Below are positions 1-11,681 of a DNA stretch of 64,000 bases, piece after piece. The position numbers were made by a program, and so were the translations under genes. This DNA comes from Puccinia triticina (lineage: Eukaryota; Basidiomycota; Pucciniomycetes; Pucciniales; Pucciniaceae): NCBI RefSeq assembly GCF_026914185.1, contig NC_070567.1:5854001-5918000 (forward strand), in the 5' to 3' direction. The notes below the pieces were generated by a model. That model worked only from the letters and a program-made list of their open reading frames with translations. It ran no database searches and had not been told where the DNA came from. How positions within the stretch are numbered: the first letter of the stretch is position 1; the number at the start of each line of letters is the position of its first letter.

Positions 1-600
1 AATTCAAAAATTTCTAGTTTACATATGTAGTGTTACATTACACCATCTTTTGATACACACACTCCCTTCAGTTTACATACACAGTTTTACAAAACTGCAT
101 GTATATAGCTTACATACTACCCTTTTACATATATATGTGGCTGCGTAGCAACCAGCCAGCCTCATATGCAGCTGTGTAGCAACCACAAGCCACTTATTAC
201 AGTAACCCAGCAACCACAAGCCACTTATTACAGTAACCCAGCAACCACAAGCCACATTAATAAAGCGGCATAGTAACCATGGGGCTGTGCAAGTCAATCA
301 AGCAGACTACACAGCAATACAGAAAGCTGTGCAGGTCACTTGAGAAGACTCCATAGCAACCAGAGGGCTGTGTAAGCCACACTTGTAACTAGATCACCAG
401 CTAAATTTGCTCATGTATACACTGCCACACTGTACATAGCTGTATTTGCACAGCATTTGTAAAGGCACACCAGCCAAAACCCCTCATGTACATAGACCAC
501 CAGCATAAATGCCTCACATTTTCCTATATAAGGAGGGGCTCTCTCTTCCTTTTCCCACCATCCATTCAATCAAGGAGATCATCCCCCCCCCCCCGAGATT
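1..600 (+). repeat. LTR-like sequence, 5' end outside the window
   Basis: The first bases (aattcaaaaattt) match the inside of the Gypsy LTR found at 23731 and 30628, and a TATA-like element (cctatataagg) near 521 is followed by a GGCTCTC stretch, as in that LTR (cctatataagg here, gtctataaaagg there). Most of the sequence has diverged, so this looks like a relative of that LTR family rather than the same copy. A run of 12 C lies at 583-594. The 3' boundary is uncertain. Confidence 0.4.
178..256. repeat. 31-bp tandem repeat, about 2.6 copies
   Basis: The unit beginning agcaaccacaagccac starts at 178, 209 and 240. The copies are nearly identical. It lies inside the LTR-like sequence. Confidence 0.85.
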
Positions 601-639
601 CAAATAAATTGTCACCCTCACACTCTCCGCCACATAATA

Positions 640-1125
640 AAATACTAGCTTTATCCAAGTTTATTAAAGACACAGTTTTTCCAAAATTAAAAAAAATAAG
701 ATCAAGGGTTCCCCCTTACAATTATACAAAATGAGAAAAAAAACATCATGGGTTTCCCCATCAACAAAAGTTCAAAAAAAAAAAAACCGGTGGGGTTTTC
801 CCACTACAAAAACCAGGATACAAAAAAAGGGGGATTTTACATAAGAAAAATCTAAATCTCTACCAGCCTTCCAACATCGGCAAAGCCGTGCCCCCAGGCT
901 CACCACCCAGCCCGCATCAAGCTCACGAGTCAAAAGTGATGGACATGAAGGCCCCCGGCCCGCAGCTAAGGCTGCAGACCCGTGGGGGGCCCACTCTTCA
1001 GCCCCTCAGACTGCGCACGTGCAACAGCGGAGGAGCGCGAGGATGCACCGCCAGCTGGAATTACAGCAAAAACAGAAACACCTGGGGGGACAAACAGAGT
1101 GGCCAGATGGCCTCTTTATATATCC
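640..1125 (-). repeat. R1 LTR-like repeat, copy 1
   Basis: Read on the minus strand this copy starts with a TATA box (TATATAAAG, about 1122-1113), passes through a GC-rich leader containing CCGCTGTTGCA, then through T-rich segments with GGGGGAACCC motifs, and ends at an AATAAA signal within CTTTAATAAACTTGG near 656. That order (TATA to polyadenylation signal in about 470 bp) is expected of a retroelement LTR or a small Pol II transcription unit. Copies 2 to 6 lie at 33279, 40500, 53149, 56465 and 61610. No coding frame spans it. Confidence 0.65.
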
Positions 1126-1965
1126 GTCCAAGATCTGGCCACCACCCGCCATGACCAACAGCTGTCCTGCCTCAAATTCAGTCCACCCAGCCATTGTCTG
1201 ACACCAAGCCACTCAACTGTTGTTGGAAGCTGGTTCGGACACTCCACAAATTTCAACTGTTGCTCACGACCAGCTCCCCGCCAATCGTTGGTATGGCAAT
1301 AAGTTTGCCTCCGCCACGCCCTTGGTCTCCAGCCAGCCCTTCAAGCATCTGTTCAGGCCTCACCACGTCTGTCTTTGCTGCTGCATTCACTGGGAATACT
1401 ACACAGCTGGCCCAGCCTCCCTCGTTACAGCCGATCCGGGGGCAGAGAAATATACGAGCGGTCTTCTGTAGCAGGACGGAGCGAGGCCTTGTGCAGGACG
1501 ACACTGTTGATGTCCGTCTACCCCTTCCGCCCGCCGTTCCACCGCTCCCGGATCCCCGCGCCGCTGTGAGACCCCAGCCTGGAGAGCCAGCGGGTGCAGA
1601 GCAAGGGCTCCATCCTGCTCGCCGACCTTGTCTGGTCCCATTCCCGCACTGGCGCCACAGCCCATCTCCGCCGCCAGTTCTGCTGCTGGAACACATGGCC
1701 GCGACCGCGCTGTCGACGCTCAGCTCGGCCTAACTGAGTAACGGACTGCTCAGTCCTACGGAGTCTGATCTAGCGGCGATGCCCAGACGGCCTCCGAAGA
1801 CACTATCCCTCTCCCGGCGCCCGTCCGACCGCGTCTTGCTCACCCCCGCTCCCGACCACCCTCCTCCTCATCCACAGCCACACTTAGCTGAGCCGGAGGA
1901 GCCCAACCCTGCCGACCCGCTCAAATGACTCATCCACGCCCAATGTCTCGCCTGCCACTCTCGGA

Positions 1966-2250
1966 TTGTCCCCCGCAGACTCGACTCCCCGCTCTCCAGA
2001 AGCCGCGAGAGCCCGGCTGGCCGTCGCCGGCGTCGGCGATCAGGCCCGCTACGCCTTCTGGTGCCGCGGCTCCGGTAGCCCCGCCAAGGAGAGGTCGGTC
2101 ATGTGTAAGCTCGTCGAGGTCAAGCGCCCCGCGGCGGCCTCCCCTTCAAAGCCTTCCCCGCCGGCCGGAGAGCTCATGGTTCTGGTGAGGACGTGCAGCG
2201 GGTGGATGGACCTCAACGGCTATTTGCGCGATTTTCTCAACGCTTCCTGA
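1966..2250 (+). pseudogene. GC-rich coding remnant, unrecognised
   Basis: A GC-rich block of roughly 1400-2250 contrasts with the AT-rich flanks. Its longest protein-like frame runs through 1966-2250 (94 codons) and ends in a segment with SGWMDLNGYL that looks like a real protein C-terminus. Upstream frames are broken and no start is convincing. It may be a host-gene fragment carried in by the surrounding repeats. I do not recognise the family. Confidence 0.3.
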
Positions 2251-4274
2251 CCCTCTCTCCCGCCCATTCGCGTGTTCCTTTTCTGCTGCACCTCCCCCTC
2301 TCTTTTGCTTGCTGTGTCTTCTCCCGCTCCATCTTTTTTTTTCTCTTCTTTGTAAGTTCAGCAAGTAAGATACATTCATACATGGACTAACTTTGTTTCT
2401 GTGCATTTCATATCTCCTGAAGCCTGAGATTTAGCTCCAACTGTTCCCTCGAGTGGCTAGAATCTATTTCCAATCGCTCTGCCCTAAAGCTTATCTAAGT
2501 TAAGGCAAACAAAGATCACACACTGACATTCCCACAGCTGATTCAAAACTTGATGATTTAGCCGCCAATTCATTAGACTGACTATTGAAGCTTGATCTTT
2601 CCCTGCGCTTGTTGTGTGAAAATGTCAGTCACCAGTATTTTCAGTCAGCACCTGTGCAAAATCAACCAGCAGCTCAACTGTGGCAGCAATCCAATCATGT
2701 AAAAATCTCTGGTCAAGTGTCAAGTGTTACATCAACAGTAGCAGGAACAGAAACATCAGCAAGAGCAACACTCCATAAATGCTATCCAAGTGCAGCAATA
2801 CAATGCTGAATTTCAGGTTAATGGAGCCTCTTACAGTAATCATTAAGATTCAGCATGAATATCACTTGACTTGACATACTGCATAGCATGTACCACTTTC
2901 TAAAACACCCAACCAAGTCAAGAATTTGATCACTTTCCACTTCAATTGTGACCATTTTTTCCTGCCCACTGTAGCCTAAATTGTTCTTCTCTCTGTTCAT
3001 CATATTTTCTTAAGCATGGTTGAGCTGTCCTATTTCTTGTTGCACTGGATTTTGATCATATTTGCAATAAGTATTTCATGCTTGCTTCAACTGTGCTCAT
3101 CCAGAAAATTTCTTGAATGAGATGTCAATACATGAAACTTGGCCCAAAAATTTGTTACTGCATTTAGCTCTGATCAACAGTCAGGTCCCCCAACCTTATC
3201 ATCCACAAGATATTCCTATCATTAACAGATTCTTCACCAAATTCCATTGTGATTATCACATGGGGGACTTGCCTTGTCCTATTGTTAATCTCAGAGATGC
3301 AATAACTGTTGTTGTATCTACTATCATACATACACTAACTCTCAGTGCATCTATTTTCAGAGATAAGACAAGATGGTCAACCACAATAAAATATGGATTT
3401 AGTTATTCTTAACTTGCTATCTTTAATCTACACTCACTGCAAAAGAATAAAACCAAGAAAGTATTGTTATTTGCAAAAATTCAAGGATAAAAGTATTATT
3501 GATGTAGTGCAGTGAAAAAATAACAATATGCTACACTAACAACAAATTTAGCATATCAGTCCACTCATAAACAATTATCTCCACCTGGAACAGAAACTAA
3601 TCCACCTGAAACTTCTGCAAGATCAACCTCTTCTGCTTTCTGCTCAATCAGCTTGGGGGTGTGTCCATAGGCCTGTTGATCCCAAGCTGGATAACTGAGT
3701 CTGTAAATATTTCTAAGTTCTTCCACCAATTGTTTTTCATGCTCCAACAGAAATTAATGGGGCCACTTGCATCAGAAAAGCTCATCAGTTTAGCATTTGA
3801 ATCTTAATCAAGGGATGATGCTCACAAGGCCTATGTACTTGAAGATTTACATAAACATGGGATTGAAGAAATTTGAAGCAATTATGTGGGGATTAAGCTT
3901 TAGCAAGTAACAAGTACATGTTTCAAGCTGCAGTCATTCAAAATTCTAATTCTTCTATAGAGTGAATTGCGGCACTTCTTAAATTAGCAATACTATCACA
4001 ATTTTCTTCAAATGAATATGAACTGCAGTGCAATGATTCAGGTCCCAATTGATTGATGAAAATGGGAGTCAGAGGGAACAACTGATTTTCTCATGTTTAG
4101 TCACCAAAATTTAATCTAGCTGAAACAACTGGCAACAAGTGAATTTCATCAGCTAGAGAGACCTGCAAGAATTGAGAGCCATGGAGTTGGCTTGTAAGTG
4201 TGGCCTCTTAATCTGCCTAGACTCATTGAATTCAGTCAGACAAGGCACCTGAAGATTTAGACCTGGGATTTACA

Positions 4275-4299
4275 GCGGCGAAGCCGCCTTGGACTCTAG
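4275..4299 (+). mobile_element. Helitron-type 3' terminus 1
   Basis: The hairpin GCGGCGAAGCCGC (4275-4287) is followed by CTTGGACT and CTAG, and then T at 4300. A short GC-rich hairpin about 8 to 10 bp before a CTRR end, inserted 5' of T, is the known 3' signature of Helitrons. The same block recurs at six other places here, and sequences diverge directly after CTAGT. The 5' end of this element was not identified. Confidence 0.6.
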
Positions 4300-5260
4300 T
4301 AGTATAGAATATACACAAAATGGAGATTTATACCTATATGCTTGTGAAATAAAGAAATCCCTGTAATACCGGATTGGATTGTACTGATATTGCGAGACGA
4401 TACACATTATGAGCTGAGAATGTACCGGTCCCACCGATCCAATCCATGGGATCGGACCCTGACTGGCTCTCTGATACCCAACTTTGGGAAAACAGTGGAT
4501 CAAAAATAAATCCGATCCACAGTATCGCCGGTAAAATCCACGTATTGGAACAGTTGCAGTGTTGATACCTCAAACAAACAGATGCTACTTCCCCATTCTT
4601 CAATTATTTTATCATCAGCCCTCATGGATGCTATATCAAGCAAATATTGACAGAATGGCAGGCAAACATTCCTCCAAGCTCCAATGACCCAAGTCTGACT
4701 GGAATTGAAAATAAAAAAAGGATTGTAATGGGACAATAATATTTGTGCTTTATTTGAGTGCAAAATTGATATCATCAGCATTGATTTTGGTTCCTTTGGG
4801 GGCAAGTATTACTATCATGGCAATAATTTGAGAGTTTACATTGAATCCCTTTTCACTGCCAAAAATAAACTATATTTTAGTTTCTTTCATAAAAGGATGG
4901 ATTGTAAGTTTGATCTGCATCTGATCAATTAAAACTGAACATTCCATCCAAGTCTAGAACTCAACATGTGTCCTGATGGGTTAATCTCTTCCCTTAAATT
5001 ATTCACAAAACACTCAATGTGTTGAATCAAGTTTGCCAAGAATCCAATTTGGTTTATTTAAAAGGTGCTTTAGAAGCTAATTTCACAACCTCATGCTTTC
5101 CACCTGAATCTGAATGGATGAAATCTTGATTGATTGGGAGGGCGTAGTTCCTGGCCAAGCAACACAATAGCTATTGGAAAGTGATTTTGGGATGTAGGCC
5201 ATGCTGGTAAGGGCTGGCAGCTGTCAAATGTTGCTGGACAAGCAACTAAGCCTTCAATTT

Positions 5261-5287
5261 GCAGTGGTGAAGCCGCCTTGGCCTCTA
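5261..5287 (+). mobile_element. Helitron-type 3' terminus 2
   Basis: GCAGTGGTGAAGCCGCCTTG followed by GCCT and CTAG (5284-5287), with T at 5288. The hairpin is weaker than at 4275 because two arm bases have changed. Only the end is recognised. Confidence 0.5.
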
Positions 5288-5537
5288 GTGTTGCAGTAAA
5301 ATTAGTGAAACCCATTTTCTTGGAAATGTGGGAATTAATTTGAATTTGGCTAGAAAGAATGGTGAAAAACTTTTTTAATAGGGTGAAACTCTGAGTTAAG
5401 TCAAGGTTGGACTGCGGTGCCACTCCAGTTTGGCCAGATATCCTTGCCTCCTCACAAAAATGATCTGGTGAATTTTGCTTTTCAAAATTCACATGTGCAC
5501 ATGCAAGTGAACTTTTTTGCACTTTGCTAATAGTCAC

Positions 5538-5690
5538 CCTGATGTACGCGCGTACATTTATGTGGAAATATAACAGGAGGGGCCTTTCACGGCCACATGA
5601 AAAGTAAAACCTTTGTGTTGAGACACCAATTGTCCCCCTGATGTACGCGAGTACATGAGGGGGACAATATCACAGGCTGGGCCTTTCACA
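5538..5690. repeat. Two-copy direct repeat with palindromic cores
   Basis: Two related units about 98 bp apart each begin CCCTGATGTACGCG. The first holds the perfect 16-bp palindrome ATGTACGCGCGTACAT (5542-5557). The second holds ATGTACGCGAGTACAT (5641-5656) inside a longer inverted repeat spanning 5629-5668 (attgtccccc ... gggggacaat). Both units continue into GGGCCTTTCAC and CCATGAAAAG-like sequence. Confidence 0.75.
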
Positions 5691-5916
5691 TCTCCATGAA
5701 AAGGACACACTGGTCATGGAGCCAAGAAAGGCCTATATTCTGGATGAGTTCTGGATGAATTCTAGATGAGTTCTGGATTATTTCTTGGCAAGTTATGGTT
5801 TATTTCAGGCTGATTTACAACTGATTTCCACAGCTGACTTCCATTCTTTTTCATACCTATCCAATTTTCATTTACCAAAGGCCTCCAGCACAGTTATGGA
5901 AAAAAGTTATGGTAGG

Positions 5917-6208
5917 GCACTCCCTGGGGAGTGGGAAAATATCTCCCCTGGTGTCTCCAAATTATTGAAAATCTGGAGTACAGAAAGCAGATACTTGGAG
6001 TGGATTCAGCCTTGTCATTTTAATTTGGAGTGCAAAAAATGTGCACTCCAATTGTTTTTACCTTCTTGGAGTACACCAGTTTTGCACTCCAAAAGGGTTG
6101 GAGTGCACACTTTGCCACTCCAAAAAGTGTGATATTTTGGAGTGGGCAGCTGTCCACTCCAAACATTTGGAGTGCATGAAGTAAAACTTTGGAGTGCATT
6201 TAGCATGA
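5917..6208. mobile_element. Remnant of TIR family H (GGAGTGCA)
   Basis: Scattered inverted copies of GGAGTGCA/TGCACTCC lead into a right end (gcatttagcatgaccc, ending at 6206) that closely matches the right terminus of the complete element at 41724-43539. A possible left end, tagggcactcc at 5917, is shortened. No target duplication could be identified. Confidence 0.5.
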
Positions 6209-6352
6209 CCCTAAAAGTGCGTCTGTGGTGAGATAGGGTGATGGGGCCATTGGGCTTAGGCTTCATGGGCCTTGAGCCCGGACCCGGCTCGAATGGCCCC
6301 ACGATTTGTGCGAAGAGCACGACGCCTCCAGTGACACTGACAGTCCCACAAT

Positions 6353-9099
6353 TAGGGCTGGGCCCCGGGTGATATCCGAGGCCTAGCAGGCATCCCGCGC
6401 TGGTCCCCTGCGGGTATACCCGAGCTCGGGTATCAAATTTGCTAATCCCGGGCACTATCCGACGGATATCGGGTAGCACCCGCGGGGACCGGCAGTTGCA
6501 CTGCTCCAGGGCGTGTAGAAAGATTGATACCAGCAACACGATGTTGAAAAAACGCTCCGCTCCAGAAGATAACCCGCCGTCCCCTCCGAAAGCGCTTCAA
6601 ACTTCCCAGCCAACCCGCAAGTCATGGGTGTGGAAGTATTTTGTTGATGATCTGAAGGAGGATAAAGTATGCTGTACAGCTATTTTGAAGAAAAATGGTT
6701 GATTGTGCAACGCTTTGCTGGCCCGTGACAAAAGCTCTAGCACCAAATCTATGAGTGAGCATTTATTCCGGAAACATCAGATACTCGACCCCAGTAAAGT
6801 GGAAGCTGGTCTGCAAAACATTGGAGCAATGATAAAAAAGCAGAAAAATGAAACGGTAAGTAAGATATTCTAACCTTCAAGGTGTTTAATTAAGATTGAT
6901 TTTTTTTTCTAGAATTCCGACAACAATCTCACATCAAACTCTCTAAAGAAAGCACTTGCTTATCTTGTTGCGGATGCCGACTTGCCATTTTCGTTTGTTG
7001 AACAACAATCTTTCCGGGATCTAATGTCTCTTTTGAATCCAATGGTAAGGCCTGGTAACATGATGTTTTCCCGGAAAACAATTGCAATGGAGGTGCACTA
7101 CTTGCACAAGTCTCACACCTCTCATCTGGTCAACATTTTCGAAAATGTCAAACATATTGGAGTTACTCTTGATGCTTGGACTTCGCCAAATACCGCTGCG
7201 TTCCTGGGAATCACGGCTCATGCAATTACGGCGAACTGGGAATTGGTTGATGTTGTGGTAGCCATGCCTGAAGTCCAGGGTAAGTCCACAATCAAAATGG
7301 AACAAAAAAAATCACAGCTTGAGTAAGTGTGATTTTCTACCCATTATAATCCAGGTTCTCATACTGGAGTCAACTTTGCCGAAGTCCTTATTGATGTCCT
7401 GGACAAGTACAAAATCACAGAAAAGCTAGTAAGCATCACCGCTGATAATGCAAGCAATAATTCCACCCTTACAACGAGAATTGAAGAACTACTAGGCGGT
7501 GGATTCTATGCATCTGAACATCTGTTGGGATGCATGGCTCATGTCATCAATCTTGCTGCGAAGGACGGACTTGAGGCGTTTGGTCTTGAGCCTGAAGAGG
7601 CTGAAGCTGAGATAACACTGGATCAGATGGACAATCCTCGCAGTCAGGCTGTAACTCCTTGCATGGCCGAAGGAAGCAATGTCAATCTCAAGACCGTTAT
7701 TTCACGTGTTCATGGTCTAACCGTCTTTGTCCGAGCTACTCCGCAACGTCGTCAGCAGTTTCAAGGAATCATGGCCTCAGTTGGTACTCGACACATGGAT
7801 CCATCAAAGTACAAGTGCCTCTCATCCTCAAAAGGAAATACCAAAACTAGTATGACAGCCCCCAAAGTGCGAACGGAAAGCAGCTCAAAAACCCTTGTCC
7901 TTGATGTGAAGACACGGTGGAACTCAACCTATCTCATGCTTGAGCGTGCTCTCGAACTCAAAGATGTCTACAACATGTTCTGTCAGCAACCGGAAGCAGC
8001 TTATAAATTTTCACTCTCATCGCTCGAGTGGGAGAAAGTCTCCCAAATGATAGAATTCTTGAAACCACTGAACGAAGCAACGGAATTCCTTTGCTCCTCA
8101 CAATACCCAACCCTCAACATCTCTGTTCCAATCTACATATCATTGATGAAGCAAATCAAGCTCGCGTGATCGGCCTACAATGCTTGCCAGCTCTTGCCAT
8201 CTGCAGAGCAGATGATTGAGAAACTCAAGAAATATCTACGACTTGCTCTGGAGAAAACGGCCCCGCTATGTGCAATGATACTTGATCCGCGCATCAAAAT
8301 GTTGTACATCGAGAAGAACTCAGATTTTATTTGAGAGGAGATTGCCTTGGATTTTGATCCTGCTATCGTTCTCAGGGATTTCAAGACCGAGGCCCGCCGT
8401 TTCGATTGCAGTCCAGCAAAATTTGGTGCAACACAGCCCCAACAGATTCAGAGCTCCATCATGTCTGACATCTTTGGTTCGGAACAAGCAGCAAACAACT
8501 TGGACACTGAAATTCAGAACTACTTCCATGCAACTACCGAGTCGGGAAACACCAAGGTTCTTGAATTTTGGCGGAGCAACAAAGCTATCTATCCATCACT
8601 TGCAGCGATGGCAAAATGTTATCTTGCCATCCCTGCCACCAGCGCTCCCTCGGAGCAAGTTTTTTTGAGATCCAAATCTATAGTTGGTCCTCAACGGAGC
8701 AGTCTCAGTCCAACCTCCGTTGAGCACCTCCTCTGCCTGAAGGACTGGTACCGTGCAATTGGAACGCTCGACCCCGCTCCTTATGATGAAACCGACGTAT
8801 TCGAGGATTCTCAAGTCACACCAACTCAATGATGCTAGTTTTTTTTTCTCAACTTTTCTTTCTGTTTTTATTTACATGTTTATCTTCTACAAATTTGAAC
8901 TCGTCAAGTCGCCTCAGCATTCTGTTTAAACTTTAAATGTAATGAAAGGTCGGTCTCCGACCCTTCGCAAGACTCCTCCCGAGTCCTTTACCCGAGATAT
9001 CCGATCGGATAAAAAGCTCAAAAATTCCGCCCGCGCTCCGAGCGACCGGGTCGGGTAGTCGGGTATACCCGAAGGAGCTCGGGTCGGGGCCCAGCCCTA
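6353..9099 (+). mobile_element. hAT DNA transposon, complete with TIRs and TSD
   Basis: The element begins TAGGGCTGGGCCCCG and ends with its exact inverse CGGGGCCCAGCCCTA. It is flanked by a perfect 8-bp duplication, cccacaat, at 6345-6352 and 9100-9107. Eight-bp duplications and a TAGGG start (matching the hAT YARNG consensus) fit the family. Subterminal regions carry several CGGGTATACCCGA/CCCGAGCTCGGG palindromes, likely transposase-binding repeats. The internal gene is described separately. The insertion lies 3 bp upstream of an ATG at 9111. Confidence 0.93.
6541..8832 (+). pseudogene. hAT transposase pseudogene
   Basis: Three exons can be built: 6541-6855, 6913-7279 and 7355-8832. Both introns (GTAAGT...TAG and GTAAGT...CAG) keep the frame. 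The N-terminus resembles a BED zinc finger (WKYF, C residues, SEHLFRKH). The middle has the RNase H-like block with LDAWTSPN and ITADNASNN and then CMAHVINLAA. The C-terminus is the hATC dimerisation domain (VLEFWRSNK, then PSEQVFLRSKS and SSLSPTSVEHLLCLKDWY). Three in-frame stops break it: TGA at 6700-6702 in the BED domain, TGA at 8167-8169 and TGA at 8332-8334. All other parts are in frame, so it died recently. Confidence 0.92.
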
Positions 9100-9110
9100 C
9101 CCACAATGAC

Positions 9111-9602
9111 ATGGCAGCAACACCGACGGTATTCATGACTTCATCTCAGGAAATAACTAGTGGCATCGCGTTGGAGAAAAGGAAGGAGCACGGGCCATTA
9201 CCAGGAGTCGAAGCGCATCCATCGGTCGAAATGGCCCGGAGAATGTTTGAGCATCTCGACCGCATCCACAAGATCCAATCAGACATTGCAACTCAACATC
9301 AAGCCCTAGAGAATGTCGAGCTCGGCGTGGACGGCCATTTCAAAACGAAGCGTCCAGAGACCGGCCATCCGGACTCATCATCGAACGTTAGACATGCACA
9401 AAACCACAGCGGGATCTCAGGACTGCAAGAGCCCGGGACCTCCTCTGAAAACGTCCGCCAACAATTCCTGAACAGACAGGTTGCTGTTAACAGTCTCATG
9501 ATCAAGGTGTGCCCTTGCGTCTTAGACATCATCATCCAACTGACATGCAAAATGAACCTGGTCTCCACATTACCAGCTTTCCGACCTATCTGTAGCCCTT
9601 AA
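9111..9602 (+). CDS. Hypothetical protein, helical, unknown function
   Basis: This 163-codon ORF starts MAATPTVFM and has a charged, probably helical middle (about residues 40-80, MARRMFEHLDRIHKIQS) and no recognised domain. A donor-like GTGTGC after codon 132 and a TAG acceptor near 9596 could remove the last part and add a short new tail. The hAT transposon occupies what would be its 5' leader, only 3 bp before the start codon, so expression may now depend on the transposon end. It could also be a chance ORF. Confidence 0.35.
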   Translation: MAATPTVFMTSSQEITSGIALEKRKEHGPLPGVEAHPSVEMARRMFEHLDRIHKIQSDIATQHQALENVELGVDGHFKTKRPETGHPDSSSNVRHAQNHSGISGLQEPGTSSENVRQQFLNRQVAVNSLMIKVCPCVLDIIIQLTCKMNLVSTLPAFRPICSP

Positions 9603-10375
9603 CGGGATCCACGATTTGGGCGTAGAGGATAACCTGGGAAGACCGTCGAACAGAAGTTCGGAGTGAACCAACCAGACCCTTCGGCTTGTTCAGGCACTGA
9701 AAGCACTCAAGTTACGATCGGTATCTCTAACAACGCGGTTCCTCCTCAACGGTGGCTCAATTTATACGCAACACTGGACGATTTGTGGACACTCAACAAT
9801 GCATCTTACCATCACCGGCTCTTTTTACGACGCCTACACCGGAACATCTTCCTCCACAATGATGTCTCCTCGCTCTTGTTCTACTCCTGGCCCACTATCT
9901 CTGTTTCTTTTCCTATCTCTTCTCTCTGTTTCTATCTCCTCTTATTTCTCCCCTTCTTCTTTCAAACCACTAGCAAATCCTGTCGGAATTTTTGTAGTCC
10001 TGCGGGGCATCCCTTATGGTTAACTTTAGATATTTTCTTTTTACTCTGCTGTTGGTAGCTCATAGTGCGCAATGTCAAATCAAACTGCACTTAAAAAAAG
10101 CCTTCCATTTTCTGTGTACTTTTTGCCCTTCCTGACTCCTCATCCACCCCTCATCAAGTCTTGTCCCTTTAATCTCTTCATGACACAGCATCAGGTTCTC
10201 CGAAGAGAATGATAGGAATCAGTTAAGGACTCAGGAGAGAGAAAAGCTCGTTGATGTTGAAGTGTCAATCTAGCACTGCTTAACACATCGTTGCTTACAC
10301 ATCCAATCACCATTGGGGCAACACCACACATCATCATAAGCATACATCTACTGTATTCAACTGCAACATAGCAAT
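9603..10375. other. Stretch without a supported gene
   Basis: An ORF at 9663-10058 is pyrimidine-rich and low in complexity after its first 60 codons. It may be a 3' exon or untranslated region of the preceding ORF. Nothing else recognised. Confidence 0.35.
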
Positions 10376-10377
10376 GT

Positions 10378-10419
<42 letters not shown>

Positions 10420-10447
10420 TATGTGAGTTCGACTCTCACAGTACACG
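10376..10447 (+). ncRNA. tRNA-like sequence (pseudogene or SINE head)
   Basis: The 7-bp acceptor halves GTGTACT (10376-10382) and AGTACAC (10440-10446) are fully complementary. The D arm (TAGCTCAATGGTTAGAGC) matches the A-box form and the T arm GTGAG-TTCGACT-CTCAC the B-box form. The anticodon arm is poorly paired and no loop places U at position 33, so I cannot assign an anticodon. A second B-box-like hairpin (GTGGGTTCAACACCCAC) lies just downstream, as in tRNA-derived SINEs. A functional tRNA is unlikely. Confidence 0.5.
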
Positions 10448-10479
10448 AGGTTGTGGGTTCAACACCCACTTCACTGGGA

Positions 10480-11680
10480 CCTTTCTTTTCCTTTGCCCAA
10501 TAGTTGACGGATCTACATCGTTATGGGAAAAGAAATCAAGGCGTGAACAGGGCTAGTTTTTTCTTAGCTCCTAACTTATTCTTGTCATTTGTAGGCAGAT
10601 TTTGTGATGACCTACAATATATGTGTGATTGTTAGTCACAATTCACTCCTCCAGCAAGCGAACCATTTTGGAGACCAGTGGTCCTGCTGTTCTGGACCAT
10701 TTCAAATACTAGATCATGAGCAGCGCCAATCAGCAAATTTTCTACTTTGGATTCCTAATCTACTTTTTCATTCCCCTACTAGACGGTTGAAATCGAATAG
10801 TGGTATTGCTATAATCTTCCAAGCAATTCAAGACCATCAATGCATCTGAACTACTTCCAGCAAAGCATCTAAACATGTCGATGGCTGCAGGCAGTGCAGC
10901 TTGTAGTCATTACATCTATATACATCACCAAAAGGAAAGCTTGCCCAACTGCTGACATGTCACGAGAAAAGAGTCTATGTGCACATGTGCTCAATCCTGA
11001 TTTCATCTTTGTGGAGGGTGTCATGATAAGGCAAGAACCCCAATAAGTTTGTCACAATTGAAGAGAATGTTTACATATTCAATATTTCAAATCTTTCAGT
11101 TTCTTCGACCTGTCTTGATTTAAAATGTTTTCTTCTTTCTCTTGGCACTTCAAGTTCTTCTGGGGTCTGAGGCCTCTTGGCTCCGGCCTCCGCCTCACAA
11201 GCTGTGTGCCCCCAATCTGAGCGTCTTCTTTAGCACACAGCTTAGACACAATCTGTTCATCATCAGGCTCTCTTGTTGGGGCTATCCAGCATATGTGTGG
11301 GTTCTTAGTTGGGGTAATAAAGAAATATCTGTAGATGTCATGTCATGTTGTGCAAAATGTGTCGGGTCGAGTGTTACATAAAGTTCGGGGTCGATTGGAC
11401 CCGACGTGCACAGCCAACCCAGCCCAAAACACTCTTCAACTTTTCGGCTGATCCCCCATAGCACCGCCACCACCCCCACTATACATACCAACCGAGGGCG
11501 CCTAATTGCTCCACCCAACCTCTAACATCAACACCCACATCACATTCCCATTCGCAAGCATCTCCATCACAGCCATCCCAGCATTTGACTCAAACAGGGT
11601 GAGTGAACTGGTACATTTAGAAGCAACCAAGACTAACCACCATTCATCTATTGATCCGTAGAAGAAACAAAAAAACTCAT
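10480..11680. other. Stretch without a recognisable gene
   Basis: No convincing ORF. The last part (about 11460-11680) is probably the 5' untranslated region of the next gene; GTGAGT at 11599 and CCGTAG near 11661 could bound a small leader intron. Confidence 0.3.
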
Positions 11681-11681
11681 C

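Larger units (their letters stand above)
2260..5530. other. Stretch without a recognisable gene
   Basis: AT-rich DNA with only short, unconvincing ORFs. Apart from the two hairpin ends listed separately (4275-4299, 5261-5287) I see nothing I can name. Confidence 0.5.

Noticed and set aside
1194..1733. 179-codon ORF in the GC-rich block
   Set aside because: Pro/Ser/Arg-rich text expected from GC-rich DNA on any frame. Overlapping ORFs on both strands look equally good and none shows a domain.
4334..4805. Overlapping minus-strand ORFs of 89 and 101 codons
   Set aside because: No domain, no splice signals and no composition change relative to the flanks. A chance reading frame is more likely.
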